Both the position numbers and the translations under genes were made by a program. Below, piece after piece: positions 1-4,783 of a stretch of 5,575 nt of DNA (position 1 is the stretch's first letter; each line of letters opens with the position of its first letter). The stretch comes from Actinomycetes bacterium (GTDB lineage: Bacteria; Actinomycetota; Actinomycetes; Actinomycetales; Cellulomonadaceae). The notes beneath the pieces are model-generated. The model ran no database searches. It saw only the letters and a program-made list of their open reading frames with translations, and was not told the DNA's origin. The stretch lies in assembly GCA_023388235.1 (NCBI GenBank), contig JAEWGQ010000339.1, positions 1 to 5,575 of the forward strand, given 5' to 3'.

Positions 1-793
1 CGGCGACCCCGGGCAGCCCGGTCACGGCGCGCGCCGCGGCGACGAGCTCGCGGGTGTACGCGGCCTCGCCCCCGGCGAGCGCGGCGGCGACGGGCGTGTG
101 CTCGACGACCCGCCCGTCCCGCATGACCACGAGGTCGCGGGCGACGCGGGCGACCACGGGCAGGTCGTGCGAGATGAGCACGAGGGCGACGCCGGTCCGG
201 TCGACCAGGTCGTCCAGCAGGTCGAGCACCTCGGCCTGCACGGTGACGTCGAGCGCCGTGGTGGGCTCGTCCGCCAGCAGCACGCGCGGCTCGCAGGCGA
301 GCGCCATCGCGAGCGCGACGCGCTGCCGCTGCCCGCCCGACAGCTGCCACGGGTAGGACCCGAGGATCCGCTCGGTGTCGTCGAGCCGCACGAGCCGCGC
401 GAGCCGGGCCGCCTCCGCGCGTGCCGCCGCGCCGCGCAGCCCGCGGTGCAGCCGGAGCGGGCCCGTGATCTGGCGGCCGACGGTCATCAGCGGGTCGAGC
501 GCGGTGAGCGGCTCCTGGAACACCATCGCCACCTGACCGCCGCGGACGCGCGCGAGGCGCCGGGGCGGGGCGGTGAGCAGGTCCTCGCCGTCGAGCAGCA
601 CGCGGCCGGTCGCCCGCATCCCGTCGGGCAGCAGGCCGAGCACGGCCAGCGCGGTCATCGACTTGCCCGACCCGGACTCGCCGACGACGCCGAGGCGGCC
701 GCCGGCGTCGAGCGCCCAGGACACCCCGTCGAGCAGCCGGCGCCCGGTGGACGTGGTGACGGTGAGGTCCTCGACGGACAGCAGCGCGCTCAC
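1..793 (-). CDS. ABC transporter ATP-binding protein, Dpp/Opp (peptide) type, C-terminus beyond window
   Basis: Cytoplasmic ATPase expected to power import through the two permeases encoded just upstream. Reading from the GTG at 793 gives 264 residues with no stop before the window edge. Visible motifs in order are Walker A GESGSGKS (residues 38-45), the Q-loop in VFQEPLTALDP (91-101), ABC signature LSGGQRQR (151-158), Walker B VLLADEP (171-177), D-loop ALD (180-182) and H-loop ISHD (207-210). FQEP, LTALDP and the spacing are typical of the DppD/OppD and DppF/OppF families. The start overlaps the preceding permease stop (GTGA at 790-793). No strong Shine-Dalgarno is visible, so translational coupling is likely. 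The usual HPYT near the end of the domain appears as AAYT (about residue 245). Whether the protein ends soon (about 270-330 aa) or continues into a second ATPase domain, as fused Dpp ATPases do, cannot be seen here. Assignment as an ABC ATPase is near certain; the subfamily is likely. Confidence 0.95.
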   Translation of the reverse strand, partial: MSALLSVEDLTVTTSTGRRLLDGVSWALDAGGRLGVVGESGSGKSMTALAVLGLLPDGMRATGRVLLDGEDLLTAPPRRLARVRGGQVAMVFQEPLTALDPLMTVGRQITGPLRLHRGLRGAAARAEAARLARLVRLDDTERILGSYPWQLSGGQRQRVALAMALACEPRVLLADEPTTALDVTVQAEVLDLLDDLVDRTGVALVLISHDLPVVARVARDLVVMRDGRVVEHTPVAAALAGGEAAYTRELVAAARAVTGLPGVA

Positions 794-1692
794 CGGTCAC
801 CGCGCAGGTTCGGGTCGGTGCGCTCGCGCACGCCGTCGCCGAGCAGGTTCAGGCCCAGCACGGTGACGACGATCGCGAGGCCGGGCAGGATCGCGCCCCA
901 CGGCTGCACGAGCATCGTGGACTGCGCCTCGTGCAGCAGCCGGCCCCAGGACGCGTTCGGGGGCGGGGCGCCGAGCCCGAGGTAGGACAGGGACGCCTCG
1001 GCGAGCACGGCGCCGCCGCCGAGCAGCATGAGCTGCACCAGCAGGGTGGGCCAGACGTTCGGCAGGACGTGCCGCGTGATCGTGCCCCACCAGCCCGTCC
1101 CGGCGGCGTGCGCGGCGGTGACGTAGTCCTCCCGCAGCACGCGCGCCACGGTGACCCGGGTGACCCGCGCGATGACGGCGGACCCGGAGATCCCGATGGC
1201 CGCGACGGCGGAGGACAGCGACGCCCCGCGCACCGTGACGATGAGCATGGCGAGCAGCAGGGTCGGGAACGCGATCATCAGGTCGACGGCCGACAGCAGG
1301 GTGACGTCCACCCAGCGCCGGGTCGCGCCGGCGAGCACGCCGATGGTCACGCCCAGCACCCCGGCCACGAGCATCGAGGCGACGGCGACGACCAGGGCGT
1401 TGCCGGCGCCGGTCATCAGCTGGCTGAGCAGGTCGCGGCCCAGGCGGTCGGTGCCGCCCCAGTGCGCGGCGCTCGGGCCGGCGAGGCGCTCCCCGGTGCC
1501 GGTGTCGTCCAGCGCGTACGGGGTCCACACCCGGGACACCAGCCCGACGACGGCGACGGACCCGACGAGGACGGCGCCGGCGACGAGGGACGGCGGCAGC
1601 CGCCGCGCGCGGGCCCGGGCGGCGCCGGTGGGGCCGGTGGCGGGACCGGCGGGCGGGAGCGCCGCGGTGGTCGCGGTGGCGAGCCCGCTCAC
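790..1692 (-). CDS. ABC transporter permease, DppC/OppC type
   Basis: Second membrane subunit of the importer, 300 residues, a normal length for DppC-like proteins. The N-terminus (1-33) is rich in Ala, Pro, Gly and Arg and probably cytoplasmic. A first membrane helix follows at about 35-53. HWGGTDRLGRDLLSQL (77-92) is the family's N-terminal signature, usually HPLGTDxLGRD, here with Gly in place of Leu. Further helices lie at about 97-121, 130-154, 160-176, 214-236 and 266-285. The cytoplasmic EAA loop that docks on the ATPase is at about 187-215 (DYVTAAHAAGTGWWGTITRH). EASLSYLGLGAPPPNASWG (232-250) is a second DppC hallmark. The GTG at 1692 is chosen because it overlaps the previous stop as GTGA and has GGGAGGT six bases upstream. 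The frame stays open far upstream, but that stretch is the out-of-frame image of the DppB-like gene. There are no cysteines. Confidence 0.95.
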   Translation of the reverse strand: MSGLATATTAALPPAGPATGPTGAARARARRLPPSLVAGAVLVGSVAVVGLVSRVWTPYALDDTGTGERLAGPSAAHWGGTDRLGRDLLSQLMTGAGNALVVAVASMLVAGVLGVTIGVLAGATRRWVDVTLLSAVDLMIAFPTLLLAMLIVTVRGASLSSAVAAIGISGSAVIARVTRVTVARVLREDYVTAAHAAGTGWWGTITRHVLPNVWPTLLVQLMLLGGGAVLAEASLSYLGLGAPPPNASWGRLLHEAQSTMLVQPWGAILPGLAIVVTVLGLNLLGDGVRERTDPNLRGDR

Positions 1693-2648
1693 GCCGCCAC
1701 CTCCCGTGCCAGGCGCAGCCGCGGGTCGATCGCGCGCTGCCCGAGGTCGACGACGGCGTTGGTCACCAGCACCACGGCGGTGAGCAGCAGCACCAGCGCC
1801 TGCACCACGGGCAGGTCGCGCGACGTCACGGAGTCCAGCAGCAGCGTGCCCAGCCCGGGCAGCGCGAACACGTTCTCGATCACGACCGCCCCGAGCAGGG
1901 ACGTCGCGAGCTCGATGCCGAGGATCGCCACCACGGGGACGGCCGCGTTCCGCAGCCCGTGCCGCGCGAGCGCGCGCCACCGGCCGTAGCCGAGCGCGCG
2001 GGCGGTCCGCAGGTGGTCCTGGTCGAGCACGTCGAGCGTCGCCGACCGGACGTACCGGACCATGACCGCCGACATCGCGGTCGCGACGGTGACCACCGGC
2101 AGCACGAGCGCGCGCACCGCGGCGACCGGGTCCGCCCAGCCGGTGCGCGGGAACCCGCCGGCCGGCAGCACCCCGAGCCGCAGCGCGAACACCAGCGCCA
2201 GCAGCACGCCCACCCAGAACACCGGGACGGCCACGCCGAGCTGGGACACCGCCGACACCGCCACCCCGACCGGCCCGCGCCGGTGCACCGCGGCGAGCAC
2301 GCCGAGGGGCACCGACACGAGCGCGGCCAGGACGAACGCCGCGACGCTGAGCGGCACGGTGATCGGGAGCTTCTGCGCGATCAGGTCGGCGACGGGCAAC
2401 CGCGACACGAACGACGTGCCGAGGTCCCCCCGGACGACCTGCCCGACCCACTGCACGTACTGCGTCACCACCGGCTGGTCGGTCCCGAGCTCCGCGCGGA
2501 GCTGGTCGAGCTGGTCCGTGGTGGTGCCCACGCCCAGCGAGGCGCCCGCGGCGTCGCCCGGCAGCAGCCGGAGCACGACGAAGACGACCACGCTCGCCAG
2601 GACGAGGGAGATCAGCAGCGAGCCGATCCGCAGCAGCGCGCGACGCAC
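1689..2648 (-). CDS. ABC transporter permease, DppB/OppB type
   Basis: First membrane subunit of the importer, 319 residues, the usual DppB size. The N-terminal helix (about 7-28) ends in VVLRLLPGDAA, the family's LxPGDP-like motif. A periplasm-facing segment includes GLDxPVVxQYxxW-like ELGTDQPVVTQYVQWV (53-68) and GDLGTSF (74-80). Five more helices are seen at about 97-121, 133-157, 178-196, 235-257 and 283-303. The EAA loop is DHLRTARALGYGRWRALARH (211-230), followed by LRNAAVPVV. VIENVFALPGLGTLLLDSV (257-274) and the C-terminal IDPRLR (307-312) are DppB hallmarks. The GTG start at 2648 lies four bases after the substrate-binding protein stop, with only a weak G-rich ribosome binding site (GGGGG at 2659-2663). 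The gene's end overlaps the next permease by four bases. There are no cysteines. Confidence 0.96.
   Translation of the reverse strand: MRRALLRIGSLLISLVLASVVVFVVLRLLPGDAAGASLGVGTTTDQLDQLRAELGTDQPVVTQYVQWVGQVVRGDLGTSFVSRLPVADLIAQKLPITVPLSVAAFVLAALVSVPLGVLAAVHRRGPVGVAVSAVSQLGVAVPVFWVGVLLALVFALRLGVLPAGGFPRTGWADPVAAVRALVLPVVTVATAMSAVMVRYVRSATLDVLDQDHLRTARALGYGRWRALARHGLRNAAVPVVAILGIELATSLLGAVVIENVFALPGLGTLLLDSVTSRDLPVVQALVLLLTAVVLVTNAVVDLGQRAIDPRLRLAREVAA
1699..1705 (-). promoter_or_regulatory. Ribosome binding site deciding the start of the DppC-like permease
   Basis: GGGAGGT on the minus strand, six bases before the GTG at 1692. It sits inside the last codons of the DppB-like gene and fixes the overlapping GTGA start over longer in-frame alternatives. 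Confidence 0.75.
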
Positions 2649-2652
2649 GGTG

Positions 2653-4179
2653 TCAGGACCCCCGGACGATGTCGGCGACGTAGAAGGACTCGGTGACCTG
2701 GTCGACCGGGAACCCGGTGACGTCCGACCGGGCGACGCGGATCTGCGGGTCGAGGTAGAGCCAGGCGGACGCCGCCTCCTCGCCGATGGTGGTGTTGACC
2801 TGCGTGAGCAGGTCGACCTGCTCCTGCTCGGTCGCGGCCTGGTCGGCCTGCGCCACCCACTGCTGCACCTGCGGGTTGTCGTAGCCCCAGTAGAAGTCGG
2901 GGTTCGCGTACCAGAGCACGTCGCGCGGGTTCACGTGGCCCATGAGCGTGGTCTGGAAATCGTGGTCCGTGTAGACCTTCTGGTACCAGGTGGCGTCGTC
3001 GACGGGGTGCGGCGTCAGGGTGACGCCCACGGCGGCGAGGTTCTTGGTGAGCAGCGCGAGGATCGCCTCGGTGGTGTCGTCCGGGATGTAGTCCACGGAG
3101 ATCGTCAGGTCGGTGACGCCGGCCGCGTCGAGGAGCGCCTGCGCGGCGTCCGGGTCGTAGGCGTGCACGTCGGCCTGGTCGACGTACCAGGGGTCGGTCG
3201 GCGGGACCATCGAGCCGATGACCTGGCCGTAGCCGTCCCACACCGCCGACAGGATGGCCTCGCGGTCGATCGCCCGGTACAGGCCCTGGCGCACGCGCAC
3301 GTCGTCGAACGGCGCCTCGCGGTCGTTGAACGCCCAGATCTGCTTGGTGGTCGACGTGCCCTCGGTGATCGTGAAGTCCGGGTCGTCCTCGAACTGCACG
3401 AGCTGGTCCGGGGAGTCCTCGGCGATGACGAGGTCGAGGTCGCCGGTCAGCAGCGCGTTGTTCAGCGCGGTGGTGTCCTGGAAGAACCGGAACGTCACGC
3501 CGTCGTTCTTCGCGGGCTCGCCCCAGTAGCCGTCGTACTTCTCGATGGTGAGGTGGTCGCCCTGCACCCACTCGGCGAACCGGTACGGGCCCGTGCCGTT
3601 GTCGCCGGTGAGCTCGGTGTCACCGTCCTGCACGATCGTGACGGAGGCCAGGTAGAACGTCAGGCCCTGCGACGGGCGGGACAGGTCGAGGCGGACGGTC
3701 GCGTCGTCCACGGCGGTGACCTGCTGGATGACGAGCAGGTCGCTCTTGCGGGCGGACTTCGACTCCGGGCCGATCGCCTCGGAGATGCTCCACACCACGT
3801 CGTCCGCCGTCAGCGGGGTGCCGTCGTGGAACGTCACGTCCGGCTGCAGGTGGAACGTGTACGCCAGGCCGTCCTCGGACACGTCCCAGGAGGCCGCGAG
3901 CGTCGGGACGACCGTGCCGTCGACGTCCACGGAGGTCAGGCCCTCGAAGACGTTGCGGGTCATGGTCTGCGAGACGCCGGACGAGCCGCCGACGTTGCGG
4001 ACCAGGCCGGTGGGCTCGTTGGTGGAGCCGATGACGATCTCGCCGGACGCCCCGGCCGCGGCGCTGCCGCCGCTGGACGAGGCGCTGCCCGAGCCGGAGC
4101 CGCAGGCGGCCAGCGCCAGGGCGGCGGTGACGGCCAGGGCGGCGCCGAGCGGGGCGCGACGGGTGCGGCGGGTGCTCAC
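2653..4179 (-). CDS. ABC transporter substrate-binding lipoprotein, solute-binding family 5 (Dpp/Opp/Gsi type)
   Basis: Extracytoplasmic binding protein that delivers solute to the permease pair, 508 residues, typical for SBP_bac_5. The signal peptide has a basic start (RRTRR, 4-8), a hydrophobic core and lipobox LAAC (23-26), so Cys26 is the predicted lipidated residue. A Ser/Gly linker follows (27-46). The family signature is at 107-132: YTFHLQPDVTFHDG then TPLTADDVVWSI. GTGPYRF (195-201) and VRVRQGLYRAIDREAI (294-309) are further family motifs. The GTG at 4179 is chosen because it starts the signal peptide and has GGAAGGA upstream. The frame runs open to 4425, but that part is a Pro/Arg/His-rich low-complexity translation without protein character. 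Family 5 binds peptides, glutathione, nickel chelates, sugars and other solutes, so the fold does not give the substrate. The cysteine-rich leader ORF upstream suggests a sulfur compound. Apart from the lipid-anchor Cys there are no cysteines. Confidence 0.96.
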   Translation of the reverse strand: MSTRRTRRAPLGAALAVTAALALAACGSGSGSASSSGGSAAAGASGEIVIGSTNEPTGLVRNVGGSSGVSQTMTRNVFEGLTSVDVDGTVVPTLAASWDVSEDGLAYTFHLQPDVTFHDGTPLTADDVVWSISEAIGPESKSARKSDLLVIQQVTAVDDATVRLDLSRPSQGLTFYLASVTIVQDGDTELTGDNGTGPYRFAEWVQGDHLTIEKYDGYWGEPAKNDGVTFRFFQDTTALNNALLTGDLDLVIAEDSPDQLVQFEDDPDFTITEGTSTTKQIWAFNDREAPFDDVRVRQGLYRAIDREAILSAVWDGYGQVIGSMVPPTDPWYVDQADVHAYDPDAAQALLDAAGVTDLTISVDYIPDDTTEAILALLTKNLAAVGVTLTPHPVDDATWYQKVYTDHDFQTTLMGHVNPRDVLWYANPDFYWGYDNPQVQQWVAQADQAATEQEQVDLLTQVNTTIGEEAASAWLYLDPQIRVARSDVTGFPVDQVTESFYVADIVRGS

Positions 4180-4188
4180 GGGTGGTGG

Positions 4189-4195
4189 TCCTTCC
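4189..4195 (-). promoter_or_regulatory. Ribosome binding site of the substrate-binding protein gene
   Basis: GGAAGGA on the minus strand, nine bases before the GTG at 4179. It supports the 508-residue start directly ahead of the signal peptide. Confidence 0.75.
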
Positions 4196-4231
4196 GGGCG
4201 GGTGCGCGGCGGGCTGCCGCGCACGGGGGAG

Positions 4232-4308
4232 GTGCGGGTGGTGCGGGTGCGTGCGGGGTGGTGCGGGGGTGGCCCGGGTGCGGGCCTGGTGGTGCGGGGC
4301 TGGTGCGG
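4232..4308 (-). repeat. C-rich CCGCAC repeat cluster in the leader RNA
   Basis: Seven copies of CCGCAC (GTGCGG on the plus strand, starting at 4232, 4241, 4251, 4261, 4278, 4292 and 4303) in 77 bases, with several spacings near 10. The minus-strand transcript here is C-rich, mostly CCCGCACC-like units. It lies between the leader ORF and the binding-protein gene, where a C-rich, poorly structured segment could load Rho. That role is inference. The cluster may also be simple drift of low-complexity GC-rich DNA. Confidence 0.5.
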
Positions 4309-4310
4309 AT

Positions 4311-4331
4311 GGGGCCCGGGTCTCGGGCCCC
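4311..4331 (-). repeat. Inverted repeat, 8-base stem with 5-base loop
   Basis: On the plus strand GGGGCCCG (4311-4318) pairs with CGGGCCCC (4324-4331). It would form a very stable GC-only hairpin in the leader RNA about 130 bases before the binding-protein start. A related GGGCCCCG recurs at 4356-4363. No T-tract follows, so a terminator is not supported. Confidence 0.4.
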
Positions 4332-4377
4332 GCTCGCGAGTCGCCGCCCGGTGCCGGGCCCCGTCTCGTGAGGGGAG

Positions 4378-4416
4378 GGTTCTGCCGGGACACGCCGGGC
4401 GTGTCGGGCAGGAACC
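4378..4416 (-). repeat. Strong 39-base imperfect hairpin in the untranslated leader (possible attenuator)
   Basis: Plus-strand arms are GGTT (4378-4381), CTGCC (4382-4386) and GACACGC (4389-4395). They pair with GCGTGTC (4399-4405), GGCAG (4407-4411) and AACC (4413-4416). This gives 16 base pairs with a three-base loop, one 2-by-1 internal loop and one bulge. It is the best single hairpin in the gap between the leader ORF and the binding-protein gene. No T-run follows on the minus strand, so it would be a non-canonical actinobacterial terminator, a Rho-assisted pause site, or a DNA operator with dyad symmetry. The structure is seen directly; the role is inferred. Confidence 0.5.
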
Positions 4417-4444
4417 TCCACTCACGGCCGGCGGGGGCGCAGGA

Positions 4445-4526
4445 CGGGAGGTCGGCCGCGGCCTGGGTCAGCCCCAGTCGCGGCCGGAGCGCATGCCGAG
4501 GAGGGCACGGCCCGGGAGGTCGGCCG
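4445..4526 (-). repeat. Pair of 14-base direct repeats
   Basis: CGGGAGGTCGGCCG (plus strand) occurs exactly at 4445-4458 and again at 4513-4526, 68 bases apart. In the minus-strand RNA each copy contains ACCTCC. That can pair with GGAGGT just upstream of the 39-base hairpin (plus-strand ACCTCC at 4414-4419), so each copy could take part in alternative folding. Chance or a small duplication cannot be excluded at this GC content. Confidence 0.45.
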
Positions 4527-4551
4527 GGACGCCCGCGGGGCGGGGTCCCGG
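4524..4551 (-). repeat. Inverted repeat in the leader region, 7-base stem
   Basis: CCGGGAC (4524-4530) pairs with GTCCCGG (4545-4551) around a 14-base loop that itself contains CCGCGG. It is one of several stacked GC-rich stems downstream of the leader ORF and overlaps one copy of the 14-base direct repeat. Confidence 0.35.
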
Positions 4552-4558
4552 GCGGGGC

Positions 4559-4597
4559 GGACGCGCGGCGGCGTCCTCAGCGCGTCAGCGGGACGCG
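4559..4597 (-). promoter_or_regulatory. Mutually exclusive hairpins just after the leader ORF (candidate attenuator)
   Basis: The segment CGCGTC (plus 4581-4586) can pair with GACGCG at 4592-4597 (5-base loop) or with GACGCG at 4560-4565 (15-base loop), but not both. The second partner also takes part in a third stem, GGACGC (4559-4564) with GCGTCC (4571-4576). In transcript order this is a 1:2 versus 2:3 arrangement beginning 7 bases after the leader stop codon. A ribosome at the stop would be expected to cover element 1, while one stalled at the cysteine codons would leave it free. The pairing is seen in the sequence; the switch is inference. Confidence 0.45.
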
Positions 4598-4604
4598 GGG
4601 GCGC

Positions 4605-4682
4605 TCAGCGACGACAACAGCACGCGGCGGTCGAGAGGGCTCGACAGGCGCGGGTGCGGGAGACGGCAGTCGTGTGGCGCAT
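4605..4682 (-). CDS. Polycysteine leader peptide, 25 aa, probable cysteine-responsive attenuator
   Basis: Short ORF from ATG at 4682 to TGA at 4605, translating to a basic peptide starting MRHTTAVSRTR and ending STAACCCRR. It has four cysteines in 25 residues, three consecutive (codons TGC TGT TGT at 4614-4622) and close to the stop. TGT, normally avoided at this GC content, is used for three of the four. No Shine-Dalgarno precedes it. The extended -10 ends only ten bases before the ATG, so the mRNA would be leaderless or nearly so. Leaderless polycysteine ORFs are known in mycobacteria to act as cysteine-responsive attenuators, and many actinobacteria have similar short leader peptides with C-terminal Cys before sulfur-metabolism and transporter genes. 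Here it precedes the ABC importer operon by about 425 bases, so it probably couples cysteine supply to importer expression. The peptide itself likely has no function. The frame is also open upstream through the DUF2599 gene, but only this end fits a gene start. Confidence 0.72.
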   Translation of the reverse strand: MRHTTAVSRTRACRALSTAACCCRR

Positions 4683-4692
4683 GATGTTGAAG

Positions 4693-4702
4693 ACTGTAGC
4701 AA
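4693..4702 (-). promoter_or_regulatory. Extended -10 promoter of the leader ORF and importer operon
   Basis: TTGCTACAGT on the minus strand: -10 hexamer TACAGT (4693-4698) preceded by TGC, the extended -10 motif. It lies in a rare AT-richer island (4681-4706, 10 of 26 bases G or C). No TTGACA-like -35 is seen at 16-19 bases, which fits an extended -10 promoter. The predicted transcription start falls about 3-6 bases before the leader ATG. Confidence 0.6.
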
Positions 4703-4715
4703 GGTTCGGCCGTGC

Positions 4716-4739
4716 CGGACGAGCGACGTCCGTCACGTC
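4716..4739 (-). promoter_or_regulatory. Overlapping small inverted repeats upstream of the promoter (possible operator)
   Basis: CGGAC (4716-4720) with GTCCG (4728-4732), and GACGT (4725-4729) with ACGTC (4735-4739). They cover roughly the -30 to -55 region relative to the predicted start, a place where an activator could bind a promoter lacking a -35. Arms are only five bases, so chance is a real possibility. No regulator is assigned. Confidence 0.25.
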
Positions 4740-4740
4740 C

Positions 4741-4773
4741 GCCCCGGCCCGCGCCGGGCTGGACGGGCGGGGC
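4741..4773 (-). terminator. GC-rich stem-loop after the lipoprotein gene, possible terminator
   Basis: GCCCCG (4741-4746) pairs with CGGGGC (4768-4773), enclosing a smaller hairpin GCCCG/CGGGC (4747-4751 with 4755-4759). It begins 10 bases after the lipoprotein stop and precedes the next promoter, the expected place for a terminator. No T-tract follows, so the call is weak. Confidence 0.3.
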
Positions 4774-4783
4774 GGGCGCCCGG

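Noticed and set aside
98..1989. Plus-strand open frames opposite the ATPase and DppC-like genes
   Set aside because: Products are Arg/Ala/Pro/His-rich with no recognisable motif. The minus strand carries intact Walker and EAA motifs over the same bases.
4232..4308. CRISPR array or tandem satellite
   Set aside because: Repeat units are only six bases with irregular short spacing and no unique spacers.
2062..4371. Very long open frame on the plus strand (769 codons) opposite the importer genes
   Set aside because: It lies antisense to well-recognised permease and binding-protein genes. Its product is low-complexity (Arg, Val, Gly, Asp rich) with no domain, as expected for the complement of GC-rich codons.
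4180..4425. N-terminal extension of the binding protein to an ATG at 4425
   Set aside because: The added 82 residues are Pro, Arg, Thr and His repeats that would bury the signal peptide. A good ribosome binding site and GTG sit directly before the signal peptide at 4179.
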